Assembly: GCA_025677825.1 (NCBI GenBank)
Contig: JAIXMO010000004.1
Coordinates: 1 to 64,000 of the forward strand
Origin: Helicostylum pulchrum
Taxonomy: Eukaryota; Mucoromycota; Mucoromycetes; Mucorales; Mucoraceae
DNA: 64,000 nucleotides
Direction: 5' to 3'
Shown: positions 33,875-46,295 of the stretch, piece by piece
Position numbering within the stretch: the stretch's first letter is position 1
How the letters are laid out: each line of letters starts with the position of its first letter
Position numbers and translations under genes: made by a program
The notes under the pieces: generated by a model
Seen by the model: only the letters and a program-made list of their open reading frames with translations
Database searches by the model: none
Told to the model about the DNA's origin: nothing

Positions 33875-33911
33875 AAAAAGAAAAATATATATGTATACCC
33901 CCGCCATACTT

Positions 33912-36133
33912 TCAATGCATAAAGTAATCTTGTACGAGTGAGGCTTTACCGTGTCCATGAATTGAGAGTTCTCGGTTAATCGACATGGATTGTTTGAAAA
34001 CTAATTCTAGACTAGAGCCCTTTGAATTACCTTGATAGACTAAAAGAGAAATATAATTAATAAAAACAATAAAAAAAGTCCGAAGTTATAAAGAGGAGAA
34101 TTACTTTGAATAGCGGTATTTAATTCAGAAGCAACTAGGTCTCGATGAGATATATCCAATAAATGAGCTAAAGGCGAAGTCCTTAAATCAATACAAGTTA
34201 ACAAAGTAAACAGCTCTCTTAATTTGTTGAGATATTTAGGGTGGTTTTGATATTCGTCTTGTAATTGATGACCGTAATGCATCGCTTTACGAATAACAGA
34301 CATGCTCTTTGAATTATCTTCGTATTCTTCTTCTTGAATATAATCAAAGCTGCAGGTACTGTCACGTCGTGTACGCGAGATGGATTTCCTGCGTGTGACA
34401 AACATTTCTTCCACCACTGTGTCGGGCGTAGTTGGCGAAGCTGCAATAGCAGCCCAACTTAAGCGTCTTCCCGACGCTGCTACAGGCAATGGTGAAGCTA
34501 GAGGTCCATTGGAGGAACCCAACGCAGCGGAAGGTACTTTTGCAGCATGCATCTTTTCTAATGGCTCTTCTTCTTCGTACAGTACTTGACCAAGTAACTC
34601 GTTACCACTACCTACACTAAGTGCACGACTTCTGCCAGAGTAAACACTGCTACTATCATCATCTGTATCACTACCGTAAATGGAGGCGCATGTTACTTTG
34701 TTGTCAATTAAGATATCGGTAAATTTACTCGTCTTTAGTTCAAACAATAAGTCTGGATTGGTTTCAAGGAGACCAGGATAAATGGCTTGCGTTTGTTCAA
34801 TAGCTGAATCAATTGAGCCGGACATGACAGACTTTCGAATAAGGTTTCTGTCTTGTTGATCTTGGGTCAATGTAAATTGAGCACTTTGATCTTGCTGTTT
34901 TACATAGTCAATGTTCTTTAGAAGTGATTTGGCGGTTTGTGTGTACCCTTGCTCTAATAAATAAGATAGAACAAGTTTATCCAAATCAGACGCTGTGTCT
35001 GGTTGTTGAGAGGTTTCTTTACTAATGGACTGAACTGCGTTTGATTTTTGATCCTAACGTATTTTTTTTTTTTTTAGTTTTTAGTTTGTATTAAATATGG
35101 CGTGCTTTTTTCTATTATTATTTTACCTTGACGTACTGTTCAATATCAAATAAAAAGGGTTCTTGACCAAAGTTAGCGGACAATTGTTCTCCACAAGTAC
35201 TAAGACCGATACAAGGGTAAAGTAATTCGGTAGTATCAATATTTTCAAAGGCATAACCGAGTGATACACCATTCTTTGTGAAAAATGCATTACTATTAGA
35301 GAAATTAATGCAACACCCAATTGTATCACCTGATGAAAAGGTAGGACCGTAGGAGGAGCCGAGACCGTGTTGATATACTTGACCAGTTTCACCATGGTAT
35401 CCATAAGAGTGTTTATCTCCACCTTTTTATTAAAAAGAAAAGATTACTTTTTTTTTAAAAAAAATTTATATGTTAAAATGTCAAACTTTCTTTTTTTTTC
35501 TTTTTTTTTGGTTGTTGTTGCTTGCTTTTCAAGCCGTAAATAAAATAAAATATATTACCTGGTAATCTATCAAGTTTTGTATTGAATCTAGTAAAACCTA
35601 TAGCAAAGTATCCGTCTCGTCCTTTACGAACAACGCGTATTTCAAAGTAATAAATACCACATTGAGGACGTATGGGAAAATTTGTATGTATGGTAGCAGC
35701 ATCAGATAAATCATTTTTACCCGGACCTACACGCATATATATTTTTTAAATATTTAATAAACAATGCAAAAAAAGATTTCCCACAGTTTTGGGCGTAAAA
35801 AAAAAACTAACCTGTTACATAGTTTAAATCATATCCATTTGAACCAATTTCCAAGTGTCGTGATTTAATTGTCTTGAGCCAGAATTGAGGTAAACGAAGA
35901 TCTAACTCAAGTACATTTGAGTTTTTTGATTTTTTATCGTAATACTGCTCCAAGACCAAGTTAGCATAACTTGTATGCTTAAGGTAAACAGGATATTTAG
36001 GCGGAGCTAAAGGAGTATTTGGTAAACTGACGGGTGTATGAAGAACCTTGTTGGAAAATGACCAAGGAATAGACTGAAGAGGTGGGAAAGCAGAAGAGTA
36101 TGTTGTCTCTGTTGAAGGAATAAAATATGACAT
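33912..36133 (-). CDS. RanBPM/Gid1-like SPRY-LisH-CTLH-CRA protein
   Basis: Homologue of yeast Gid1/Vid30 and animal RanBP9/10, the scaffold of the GID/CTLH ubiquitin ligase, which in yeast degrades gluconeogenic enzymes. Start at 36133 (MSYFIPSTETTYSSAF). Exon 1 has LELDLRLPQFWLKTIKSRHL; following exons carry the SPRY domain (FPIRPQCGIYYFEIRVVRKG, GDKHSYGYHGETGQVYQHG, FSSGDTIGCCINFSNSNAFF). The long exon from about 35053 has LisH (LDKLVLSYLLEQGYTQTAKS) and CTLH (RNLIRKSVMSGSIDSAIEQT). A Ser-rich linker follows, then CRA (KLRELFTLLTCIDLRTSPLA). The last small exon (to 33912) ends LVQDYFMH. Complete architecture. Confidence 0.92.
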
Positions 36134-36701
36134 GATTTTATACAGTAAAATAGTAGGAAAATTTATAAAAAAAGAGAAAGAGAAACAAAAAAATACTCTC
36201 ACTCGTATGTTTATTTAACTTTTTCTTTTCGCACCACGTGTCCTCATACACTGAAGTCACAATTAAAACAAGTTCTTTATTGACAGTAGACTAAAAATAG
36301 AGTACTCGACTTTTTATGTAATCAGTGAGAGGAAACCTTGGTGTCGTGTCTTTTTTTTAAAAAAGATGGTCTTAAAAGTTAAAAGATTAAGTTGTCAATT
36401 TCGCACTTTATATAGTGCGCTTGGTTTGCAGGAAATAAAGAATAAGGTTAAAAGTATTTACACATAAATATAAAAAAAAACATGTGTATGGCCCTTGTAG
36501 CTTAAAAGGAGTCGCGTGCTTTTTACAAGGAATGTCTCAATTTTTGATAAAGCAAGGGAAGTGAATATTTCCGGTGTAAGTCCTAATTTTAATGACCAGT
36601 TAAAAGGGTGTTTACACTGAACACATTTAATCTTTGAAAGTATAAGTCGAAAATAATAAATTTTATGCAAGCAAAAATACTATATTAAGCCTGCCAGTAC
36701 G
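36134..36701. other. Upstream region of the Gid1-like gene
   Basis: No gene recognised. Contains CACGTG at about 36235 and A/T tracts. Confidence 0.4.
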
Positions 36702-36750
<49 letters not shown>

Positions 36751-36857
36751 TTCTCTCTCTCTCTCTTTCTCTCTCTCACTCACTCACTCACTCACTCACT
36801 CACTCACTCACTCACTCACTCACTCACTCACTCACTCACTCACTCACTCACTCACTC
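36702..36857. repeat. Compound microsatellite (CT)n then (CACT)n
   Basis: About 75 bp of CT/CTTT repeats (36702-36776) run directly into about 20 near-perfect copies of CACT (36777-36857). Lies between the Gid1-like 5' region and the uS10m 3' end. Confidence 0.95.
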
Positions 36858-37018
36858 GCTCTTTTTGTCGGCAATCTATCTAAATACACGTTTAAAAAAA
36901 AGGAAAGGTTCATGCTAGTTATAAAATATATAAATGCATACTATGCAACCGCAAAACAATAATAACAATAAAACACGATTTATATATTATATAATTACGG
37001 ATTTATTTTTTTTGCTAT
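36858..37018. other. 3' flank of the uS10m gene
   Basis: AT-rich, no feature recognised. Confidence 0.4.
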
Positions 37019-37772
37019 TTACTTTTTTCCCAGTGCTTCGAATTCAACCTTTGTTGCACGCATACCAATACCAGCTGGTGCATTCATTGTCAAGTATTTA
37101 ATCCATCTTTCTACAACTTCAGGATGAGCATCCTTAATTTGAAGTAATCTCTTATGTGTCTTTCTCTCGAAATTTTCTTGTGATTTTTTATGAACAAAAG
37201 GTGATCTGATAACTGTCCAGTGTGAAGTTTGAGTTGGCAATGGGATAGTACCAGAACAAGGCATACCCATGTGGTAAGCTGCACGGCGTGCAAAATCAGC
37301 GTAAAAGTCAAGTTGTTGAGGAAGATATCCTCTCATTTGAAGGTTGCATACAGGAATATTGTGAGTAGGTTCGATACGCTTAGGAACTGTATAATAGTAT
37401 ATTAGTTTCACCTGTCAAAATTTCTTTTTTTTAGTCGTGTCATTTTACGTACCTTCAAAGACTTCACTGAACTCGGTAGTGGTTTCGGTTGCTTTAGGTA
37501 ATTCAATAATAGGTTTGGTTTCTACTGCAGTTGCTTTAGTTCTAATGAATTAGCGTTAATCGTCTTTTTTTTTCTTCTCATTTTTTGTCTGTGCGGTTCC
37601 AAAAAAAAAAATTATATAGCTTACGTCAAAGAACGAGTAGCTTCCACGAATCTAGGTGTGGCTCTAATGAATCTAGACTATATATATATAAAAGGGTGTG
37701 GAAAAGCTGACAAGTTAATATTAAATTCGTACGTGTATGAAAAAGTAAGTAAAAACTTACAGTAGACATCAT
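37019..37772 (-). CDS. Mitochondrial ribosomal protein uS10m
   Basis: Small-subunit mitoribosomal protein S10 (Rsm10/MRPS10 type). Start at 37772 gives a 12-nt first exon (MMST). Exon 2 continues SRFIRATPRFVEATRSLT, an Arg-rich, acid-free presequence suited to mitochondrial import. Exon 3 is the variable linker KATAVETKPIIELPKATE. The main exon (37019-37388) holds the S10 fold: HNIPVCNLQMRGYLPQQLDF, FARRAAYHMGMPCSGTIPLP and SHWTVIRSPFVHKKSQENFE, ending EFEALGKK. The last block is diagnostic for S10 family members. Three introns are inferred. Confidence 0.92.
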
Positions 37773-38603
37773 GATATTAGAAATATAGCAAGTTCAGGGG
37801 GAGCAAACTAAAAAAAGGCTTTTTTTTATTTTACTTTTTTTTGTTGCATGCTTGTCCTTGGAAACACACACCCTGCGAAGCCACCCACCAATTAAAGCCG
37901 ACCCCCCGGTGACTCTGCTTTGGGGGGTTGTTTGAAAAAAAAAGAAAAAAAAAAGTTCATTCTCAGAATTGAAAGGGAAAAACAAGGTCAAGGTGTGACA
38001 TGCCTTTCGGTTAAAGCATTCAATTGATCTATGCAACATAAATGTCTGTTTGTGTCATTTATTACCTGATAAGTATGTGTACTTTTTTTTTTTTTTACGA
38101 CGTATCGGGTAATTTTTTTTTAAAAAATACAGAAAAAAGCTTCTTTTTAATTTAAAATTTGGAAAGTTTTTCTTACAGTTAAAATGTTTAAATAAAAAGT
38201 AGCTACCAAGTAGGTACGATTCATTTTTTAGACGAGACGTTCAAATACACACGTGGAAATGATATATAGTTACTGGCAGTAAATAGTACAAGCTATAATG
38301 TAAAATGGGTTATCAAAGTTTAAAAAGGAGGCATATAAAAGATATAGTTTTCCCTTTTAAAATAGATAGTCCTGATTATAAATAAACGTTCGAAGCATGT
38401 TAGGCGTGACCCAATAACATTGACTTTTGCACTACATGTCTATCCAATCAAACAAGGTGAATAATCGTCATCGTCCTCAAATTAGTAATTAAATGGGATA
38501 ATAAAAAGCAAGGAAAAAAAATAATTCGACTTCTTTTTTTTTTTCTTATTTTGTTTACAGAAAAATAAAACTTAAATATTCTACATAATACACACTTGTC
38601 AGA
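37773..38603. other. Divergent intergenic region uS10m/OPT
   Basis: 831 bp. A GC-richer stretch at 37855-37935 contains CCCCCCGG and GGGGGG runs of no recognised type; the rest is AT-rich. No gene or RNA recognised. Confidence 0.5.
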
Positions 38604-40970
38604 ATGAGAGAAAATCATTCTGCACAGATACATTCTTTTCGAGGTAAAACCCTACTATTTTTTCTGTAGTAGTAGTAACTGTTTATACTGATAGCCTTTT
38701 TCCAGATCCAGCTGCATTTGATGAAAATCCAGATACGGAAGAACCAAGGCATTTTACAGTAAGTTTAATTCATAAAGTATACAAGGAGAAAATTGGTTTT
38801 TTTTTTTTGCTAAAAAACAGTTGGGTTTATTCTAGTTTCGAGCAGTAGGATTAGGCTTGCTTATAGGTACATTGATGTGCTTTTCAAATATGTATTTTGG
38901 ACTTCAGACCGGTTGGATTTCCATGATGTCTTTACAATCATCCTTATTAGGTTTCGCTATTTTTAAACCATTTCAACCAATGCTTCGATATAAGTTTGGT
39001 CCTATTGAAAATGTAGTTTTACAAACAACTGCTGTTGCAACAGCTACTATGCCATTAGCAGCAGGTAAAATATTACCAATATATACATACACATACATAC
39101 TAACATGTTCGTGTAGGATTCGTTGGAGTAATTCCTGCTATGGAATTAATGACAGAAAGTGATAATTCTTCCGGAGCCGTAGTATTAAATGGTCGGCAAT
39201 TGATTTTATGGTCACTTGGTGTAGCCTTCTTCGGTGTATTTTTCGCTGTGCCACTTCGCAAACAAACAATTATTCGAGAGAAACTTAAATTTCCTTCAGG
39301 TACAGCCACCGCACAAATGATTGGACTATTACATCAACAACCTGACCCTACTATTAGAAAGACAGTACTTCGTAGACGATACCACAACACTGACCAAGCA
39401 GCACAACCTTTATTGGACACACATACTTCAGGCTATCAAACTAGTTCTACAGCCGTATCACTACCATCGTCAGATAATTTTGAATACAGTTGGACAATTA
39501 AATTAAGGGGTTTGTTGGTTTCGTTTTTGGCGTCCTCGGTTTATACAGTATCCTCTTATTTTGTACCCGGTTTAAATGCTTTGCCCGTGTTTAATTGGAT
39601 TACGTTTAATATGATCGACTTTAAAAGTTGGATGTGGTATTTCACACCCAGTTTCAGCTATATTGGACAAGGTATTATTATGGGTCTTCCCACGACTTTG
39701 TCCATGTTGTTGGGGTGTGTTGTAGGCTGGGGTATACTATCTCCCATTGCATTTTATGCTGGTTGGGCTTCAGGTCCAGTAGATGATTGGAAAACTGGTT
39801 CAAAGGGTTGGATTTTATGGATATCGTTAGGTGTTATGATTGCCGATTCTTGCGTTTCTTTACTTGTGGTGCTTGTACGATCATTTGTTAAATTATTTAG
39901 ACCTTCAGTAGAAGAAATTAGATTAGATGATCAATCAACACAAGACGAAAACGGAGAAGAGTTTATAGAAGTAGAAGATGATGTAGAAGTAGATGCACCC
40001 AAAAGCCAGCAGGTCTCTATTAGAGTTGCTGTAGGCGGTTTGATCTTGTCTACAATCTCTTGTGTTTATTTGGTTAGAGCTGTGTTTGGTCCAGAGGTTT
40101 TACCGAAAAGCATGACTCTGGTGGCAGTCATTGTAGCCATGTTTTTAAGTATTCTGGGTGTACGTGCTTTGGGCGAAACAGATTTAAATCCTGTTACCGG
40201 TATCTCCAAAATTAGTCAAGTGTTGTTTGCTGGTATTATGCCTGGATCTATCTTAGCCAATTTAATTGCTGGTGGTATTGCCGAAGCAGGAGCTCAACAA
40301 GCCGGTAAGATTTTAGATATGATTATTCTCTTTGTGAGATTTAAACTAATCTTTTTTTTTATATGTGTTAGGTGATTTAATGCAGGATCTCAAGACGGGT
40401 CATTTACTTGGTGCATCACCAAAGGCGCAATTCTATGGTCAAATGATTGGATCTTTTGCCAGTGTATTTATTGCCACAGGAGCATATTTGTTATATAGAA
40501 CCGTGTATAATATTCCAGGACCTGAATTTCCTGTACCTACAGCACAAGTCTGGTTAGATATGTCGCGACTTGTCAATGGACACCAGTTACCTCCTCACGT
40601 ATCCGAATTTGTATTTGGATTCGCCATTTTGTTTACTGTATTTGTATTGGCTAAAGAACTATATCCTCAAATGACTTGGACAAAGTTTATCCCACAGGGA
40701 ATTGCATTTGCTATCGGTATGTATAACCCACCCGCTTTTACATTGGCTCGTGTCATTGGTGGTTTAATATCGCATTTTTGGAACCAGTACTGTGATGCAA
40801 AGCATAAACACGAGCATAGTTATACTGGCTTAAAGGCCTGGTTAGAACCTTATCGGTCCGTTGGCGGTAAAGTCTTTATTGTCGTCGTGGCTAGTGGGTT
40901 TGTTCTGGGAGAAGGAACTTTTGCTATTGTCAATATGATAATGCGTGCTTATAATGTACCTCACTTTTAA
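38604..40970 (+). CDS. OPT-family oligopeptide/metal-chelate transporter
   Basis: Membrane transporter of the oligopeptide transporter superfamily, proton-coupled uptake of peptides or siderophore-like chelates. Exons 38604-38643, 38706-38758, 38836-39064, 39117-40304 and 40372-40970 encode 702 residues. Features: GLLIGTLMCFSNMYFGLQTG (first helix with the NxYFGLQTG motif of the YSL-like branch), REKLKFPSGTATAQMIGLLH, SYIGQGIIMGLPTTLSMLLG, GETDLNPVTGISKISQV, DLKTGHLLGASPKAQFYGQM and the C-terminal FIPQGIAFAIGMYNPPAFTL. A 40-residue acidic loop (DDQSTQDENGEEF) sits in the middle. The motifs fit the YSL/OPT1-like branch of fungi rather than the classic peptide OPTs. Substrate unknown. Confidence 0.93.
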
Positions 40971-41381
40971 AAAAAACACAACCTCCTCCTTATTTATTTT
41001 TCTTATTGTACATACTCTCTCTCTCTTTCTCTCTCTCTCTCTCATATATACTAAATAAAAATATCCCCCTTTTTTCTTTACAGCAGCACTTTTTGAATCA
41101 CGTGCAGCCAATGAAATCGTAAAACTTTTTTTTATACGCTTGCTTGTGAAAGCCCCCCCAGTGTTGGAAGTCGGCCTCACAATATTCTCAAAAATAATGG
41201 CAAAGTCGGCGACTCATCTAACCTTCCTTTTCACATTAGGTAACGTAAAGGATGGGACAATATATCAAATGAATAGAGTAAAGAGAAAGAGAAACGGAGA
41301 AATAAAATGGATGGATGGATGGATGGATTAAATTTTGGATTTTTTTTTTGACGTGTTTTTTTTTTTTGAAAATATAGCATC
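40971..41381. other. Intergenic OPT/RPS16
   Basis: Contains a CT run at 41016-41043, a GGAT repeat near 41308-41330 and T tracts just before the RPS16 start. No gene seen. Confidence 0.5.
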
Positions 41382-41874
41382 ATGGAAGCTGTTCAGACAT
41401 TTGGTCGCAAGGTAAAAAATGAAGGAAGCACGAACAAAAAAAAAAAAAAGAGACGCATGCTCACCATTTTTATAACAATAGAAAACCGCCACTGCCGTCG
41501 CTCACTGTAAGCGTGGACACGGTCTTATCCGTATCAACGGTTCTCCTATCGAACTCTTGGAACCTGAGATTTTAAAGTTCAAGGTTTATGAAGTTATCCT
41601 TCTTTTAGGTGAAGAACGTTTCGCCAACACCGATATTAGAATCCGTGTTAACGGTGGTGGTCATACTTCTCAAGTTTATGCTATCCGTCAAGCTCTTGCT
41701 AAGGCCATTGTTGCTTTCTACCAAAAGTTCGTTGATGAAGCTGCCAAGAAGGAAATCAAGGAAATCCTCGTCCAATACGATCGTACTCTTCTTGTTGCCG
41801 ATCCTCGTCGTTGTGAACCCAAGAAGTTTGGTGGTCCCGGTGCCCGTGCTCGTTTCCAAAAGTCTTACCGTTAA
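41382..41874 (+). CDS. RPS16: 40S ribosomal protein S16 (uS9)
   Basis: Cytosolic small-subunit protein; its C-terminal tail reaches the P-site tRNA. Exons 41382-41411 ([10 protein letters not shown]) and 41482-41874 give 140 residues. Key parts: [60 protein letters not shown] and the universal end [11 protein letters not shown]. The intron directly after the tenth codon is typical of fungal ribosomal genes. Codon use is more C-ending (GCC, AAG, CGT) than in neighbours, as expected for high expression. Confidence 0.98.
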
Positions 41875-44131
41875 ATATTTTATTTTATTATATATATATA
41901 TATTTTTTTTTATAAACGAGGTTAAATACTTTTTTTTATCATTATTGAAGAGGGTCAATTTATTATTTAGCGAAGGGAATTGTAGTGGAAAAGGAAAAAA
42001 GTGATCATAAACCTTGTTCCTGTTCCTAGATGGTCTTTTTTTTTTCTCGTGCATTAATTTGTTTGAATGAAATCACCTCTTTTGTTCAAATTGTGCGACT
42101 CACCTTTTTTTTTTCCACGCATTAATTTTTAAATTTGGGACAGGGTTAAGTAAAATTTAAAAGATCCGGCAATCGGGTGTGCTGTACTACGAATTTTGAA
42201 ATTACTCTAATCTCGTACAGTTGCGGGTGCCGTTTATAAAGAATTTAAGAACAATCTAATGATGTAAATATTTTTGATATCTCGTACATTGATTATCGCT
42301 ACTCCGCGAAAAAAAGATCAGATAAGATGCGATATATTATTTTATCTAGTATAATAGAAAATTTTTTTTAAGAGAGTATCATACTCTCTTCGAGTAAGTA
42401 CCCCTATTTCACTTCTAATAGAGGACTTTATAATTAACGAAGTGACCGGTATGGTATTATGTCATGACAAATGTACATGACAAAACGAAAAAAATAAAAA
42501 TAGAGAAAACTACAAAGTGCGATTTAATATATTTGTGTCGATTGACATACCAGTTTATCTGCCTCATCAAGAATATTGAATTGGGCTCTCACGTATATAT
42601 GAATACAAAGAATTGTCAAGTTTTATATTGCCTTTTTGTATAGTTGATTGAAGTTCAAACATCTGAACTTTAAAATATATATATATCAGGTATTACAAAG
42701 AACAATTATAAACAGCTGTCTTTTTTTCAAAGAGTTATTATCAACCATCAATCAAGGAGGAGGTACCTTTTGGTTCCCCAATTGACATTTCCCTGTGAGA
42801 CGAAAAAAAAAACTAGAGCCCATTCTATCGGAGTGGTCGCGTTTTTTTTTTTCGTTACACATTAAGTGTAAAACGATTTGTTTAGTTTCAAACAATCTTG
42901 AAAAAAAAAAACTTTTTGGTTAGTGTTACATAGTGTACAGCCTTCTTCGTGCTGAAGGTCAAAAATTTCTTCCTGGAAAACGAGAGATTTATGGCATCAC
43001 CCGTTTAAATAATTATTTTTTTTTGCAAAAGAATCAAATCCGAATTCTCTATTATCGAAACTAAAAGGAACAAAAAGCCAGCTGTGTAACTAGGAAGAAG
43101 TGTAGGTCATTTACTTTTTTTAGTGGTGCTGGTTTTTATGTATAAGCTGGCTCCCAGATCAATTGGTTTTACATGCGCTTTATAAATCGAGAAGGTAGAT
43201 GCTTTTTGGACTTGAGTATTATTTTTTTCTTTATTCTAGCATAATTTCCTTTTAGTTTTCTGATCCAAGAGAATAAAAATGGAAGAACGTTTTTGACGAT
43301 GTAATCTAATCAGATGTTGGCGGAGAATACAAATAGGCATTTTATAAAAAGAATTGCGTAAATCCTTTTTTACACTAGGCCCAAACTTTTTCTTTTTCGT
43401 ATTATTCATCATAAAAGACTGGTATTACACAACATAATGTCATATTCTACTGTATTATTCCCGTTTATTGACACTTGATAGAATTATATCGCTCCATTTT
43501 TATTTATTTCTCAAAAAAAAACATATATTTATCTGGAAGATCTCAACGAAGATATAATTCTTATTAAAAAAAAGCAGTAAGATAAAAAGAGTACTCTAAT
43601 TCTTCTTTTTTTAAAAAAAACCATCTCTAGCGGCCTGTATATTATAAATATATTTGTATATATATATATTTATAGGAAAATGTAAATGAAAAAAAAAAAA
43701 GCGGGAAAATCATTACTGAATGACCCTTCTTTAGTTTCTATTTTCATTTCACACCGCCTCATTTATTAAATGGACCCATCAAACCCAGAAAAAAAAAAGT
43801 GTATCACCTTGTATCGTAGCACCGCATATCACGATAATATTAGCTTCTGGTAGTATACGATGGAACCAATTGCTGAAACTATGCAACGGTTTAAGGCCTT
43901 TTCGAATTTAACGAATAGAAAAAAAAAGGATCCGTTTCTTAAAAGAAACCATCGAAAGGACTAGAGTGTAAAAATATATTTATATTGTCTCCGCATTAAT
44001 TGAAAAGAAAAATATCTGATCATCAGATAATAAAAAGTCGTGGCTTGAATGAATTTTCAGATAAAAGAAGTTTCTAAATTTTTTTATTTTTTTTCTCTCT
44101 CTCTCTTTACTCCTTTTTTTATATACACAAT
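41875..44131. other. 2.3-kb gene-poor region upstream of the siderophore transporter
   Basis: No protein-coding gene recognised on either strand. Contains an ATCAGATAA iron-GATA-type site at 42317-42325, a perfect palindrome at 42370-42390 (arms AAGAGAGTAT/ATACTCTCTT around one base), a 10-bp palindrome TGTCATGACA near 42461, and the transporter-proximal GATA elements at 44012-44064. Many A and T homopolymers. Confidence 0.5.
44012..44030. promoter_or_regulatory. Palindromic iron-GATA element
   Basis: ATATCTGAT, one C, then ATCAGATAA: two inverted copies of ATCAGATA(A/T). The right half matches ATCWGATAA, the site bound by fungal iron-repressor GATA factors (SreA/Sfu1/Fep1/URBS1 family). It lies about 100 bp upstream of the siderophore-transporter ATG; TCAGATAA occurs again at 44057-44064. 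Confidence 0.6.
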
Positions 44132-45999
44132 ATGTCTGAACCAGAGGTTAATGATAACTTGGCTGGCGTTAAGATCGTAGAGCTTTATAAGCTTGTATGG
44201 TCTAAATATGATAGATATATTCTTTTCTCCGGGTAAGCTCTTTTTTTTTCTATATGGTATATTTAACGATGTACTAATATCTATAACCGTAGTCTTTTAC
44301 TCCTTTCTTGGGCTATTTCATTCGAATCCAACATGTCTTTTGCTCTTAGTCAAAATGTAACCAACGCGTTCGGAACTAATAACTTGATCAGTCTTTTGCC
44401 TACTGTCTTATATATCCTTCAAACAGCTCTTTTACCTATTTATTCCAAACTTTCTGATATCTATGGTAGAGCTCAATGTTATACCGTTGCATTAATCTTT
44501 TATATGGTTTCTTATATCGTCATGGCTACTGCTCCTAGTTATTATACCATCGTTGTAAGTAGACTAATTCTTTTTAAGTCGTAATTGAAAATTAAATTCT
44601 AACTTTATTTATTTAGGGTGGTCAAGTTATTTATGCTTTCGGTTACTCTGGTACTTCCATTCTCGGACCCATTACAATTGCAGATTTAACTGATGTTGTC
44701 GATCGTGGTTTATTCCAAGGTCTTTATAACCTTCCTACACTTATCAGTATCTTTCTTGCACCTCGTGCAGGTGAAGCACTCAGTAGTATCGGTCAATGGC
44801 GTTGGGGTTACGGTATGATTCCCATCCTTATCTGTGTTACCTCTCTCCCTGTTGTCGGTAGTCTTTGGAAATTAAACTTCAAGGTTAAGAAGTCTGGATT
44901 AATTGATGACTATAAGAGAGAACAAAAGATGGTCCGTGAAGAAGAAAACCTTACTATTATACAAAAGATTATTTGGTTTGTTATCGAGATCGATCTCATT
45001 GGCAGTCTTCTTTTAGTTACTGGTCTTGCACTTATTTTACTTCCCTTGGTACTTGCCATTCCTTCTTGGGGCGGCTGGAGCAGTGCTACTACTATCGGTA
45101 CACTTGTTGGTGGTGTTGTCGCTTGGGGTCTCTTTGTTGTTTGGGAATGGAAGTTCGCTGTTAAACCTATTATTCCTATCACTCGTTGGGAAAGTCGCAC
45201 ACCTCTTTATGGTGTCCTCGCTCTTTCTACTGTCACCATTATTTCTTCTACTGCTTGGCAATTTCTTACTACCTATCTTATGGTATCCCGTAAGCTTAGT
45301 GCCGATGATGCTATTTTACTCGAACGTGGTTATAACGTTGCCTATATTATCTGTGAAGTTATTGTTGGTTATTTCATGAAGCGTACTCGTGTTTGGCGTC
45401 CATTTGTCTGGGCTGGTGTCTCTCTTACCATTCTTGGTGTTGGTCTTATGATTCCTGCTCGTCTTCCTACTGCTTCCACTGCTTTCCTCGTCATCTCTCA
45501 AACTATTGTTGGTATTGGATCTGGTTTCCTGTTTGTTCCTATCCTTGTTGCTATTCAAAGTTCTGTTCCTCATAGTGATATGGCTATTGCTACTGCTATG
45601 ATGCAAGTTGGTGGATCTATCGCTGCTAGTATTGGTTCTACTATGGCCGGTACTATTTGGAACAACATGCTTCCCGGTCAACTTGCCAAGTACGTTCCTG
45701 GTGAATACGATTATGAAAAAATTGTTGGTAGCACAGTTTATGCCACCAGTCTTCCCGAAGATCAATATAATGGTGTTGTTACAGCATATGGTCATATTCA
45801 AATGGTCTTGTCTATTATCGCCATTTGTATCGCTGTCCTTACTTTCTGTTTCACCATTCCTATGAAATCATTCGGCCTCGAATCTACAAAGGATAAGGAA
45901 GGAAAGAATACTGCTGGTTCAGAACTTTCTTCCGATAACCTTCAAGAAAAGGGAGACTATCATAGTGAAATGACTCCTCATGACATTCAAAAAGCTTAA
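44132..45999 (+). CDS. Siderophore-iron MFS transporter (ARN/SIT/Mir-like)
   Basis: 14-TM MFS importer for ferric siderophores. Exons 44132-44232, 44293-44554 and 44617-45999 give 581 residues. N-terminal ELYKLVWSKYDRYILFSGLL is typical of the SIT family. Then SNMSFALSQNVTNAFGTNNL, ALLPIYSKLSDIYGRAQCYT (motif A), YAFGYSGTSILGPITIADLT and DVVDRGLFQGLYNLPTLIS. ISIFLAPRAGEALSS, WRWGYGMIPI and SEIATAMMQVGGSIAASIGS-type sequence near 45590 also fit. The hydrophilic C-tail ends MTPHDIQKA. Iron-GATA sites upstream support a role in iron uptake. Alternative: a related MFS transporter for another conjugate. Confidence 0.9.
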
Positions 46000-46295
46000 A
46001 CTATTTCTTTATTACATTATACATATTAACACTCATATTTTACAACTTAATTATTAACAACAACAACAAAAAAAAGATAGCCATTAGAGGCTAATTCTAC
46101 TCCCCACTTTTCCCAAATCTAATATTCAATTGCATTACTCACATATATTTTTCAAACAATAAAAACCTAATTTTATTTATTTATTTCTGTACCGATCATG
46201 TTACACACGGAAAAAGTATTCGTATAAAAGGGTAATAATTTTTCAAGTGCGACATATTTTTTTTAATCACAATTATATATACACAGGTATCCTGT
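46000..46295. other. Convergent 3' spacer
   Basis: AT-rich; nothing recognised between the siderophore transporter and Sel1 gene B. Confidence 0.4.

Noticed and set aside
36777..36857. CRISPR-like array
   Set aside because: Simple tetranucleotide repeat without spacers, in a eukaryotic genome.
45316..45801. 161-codon minus-strand ORF in the siderophore transporter
   Set aside because: Asn/Thr-rich shadow of the coding strand.
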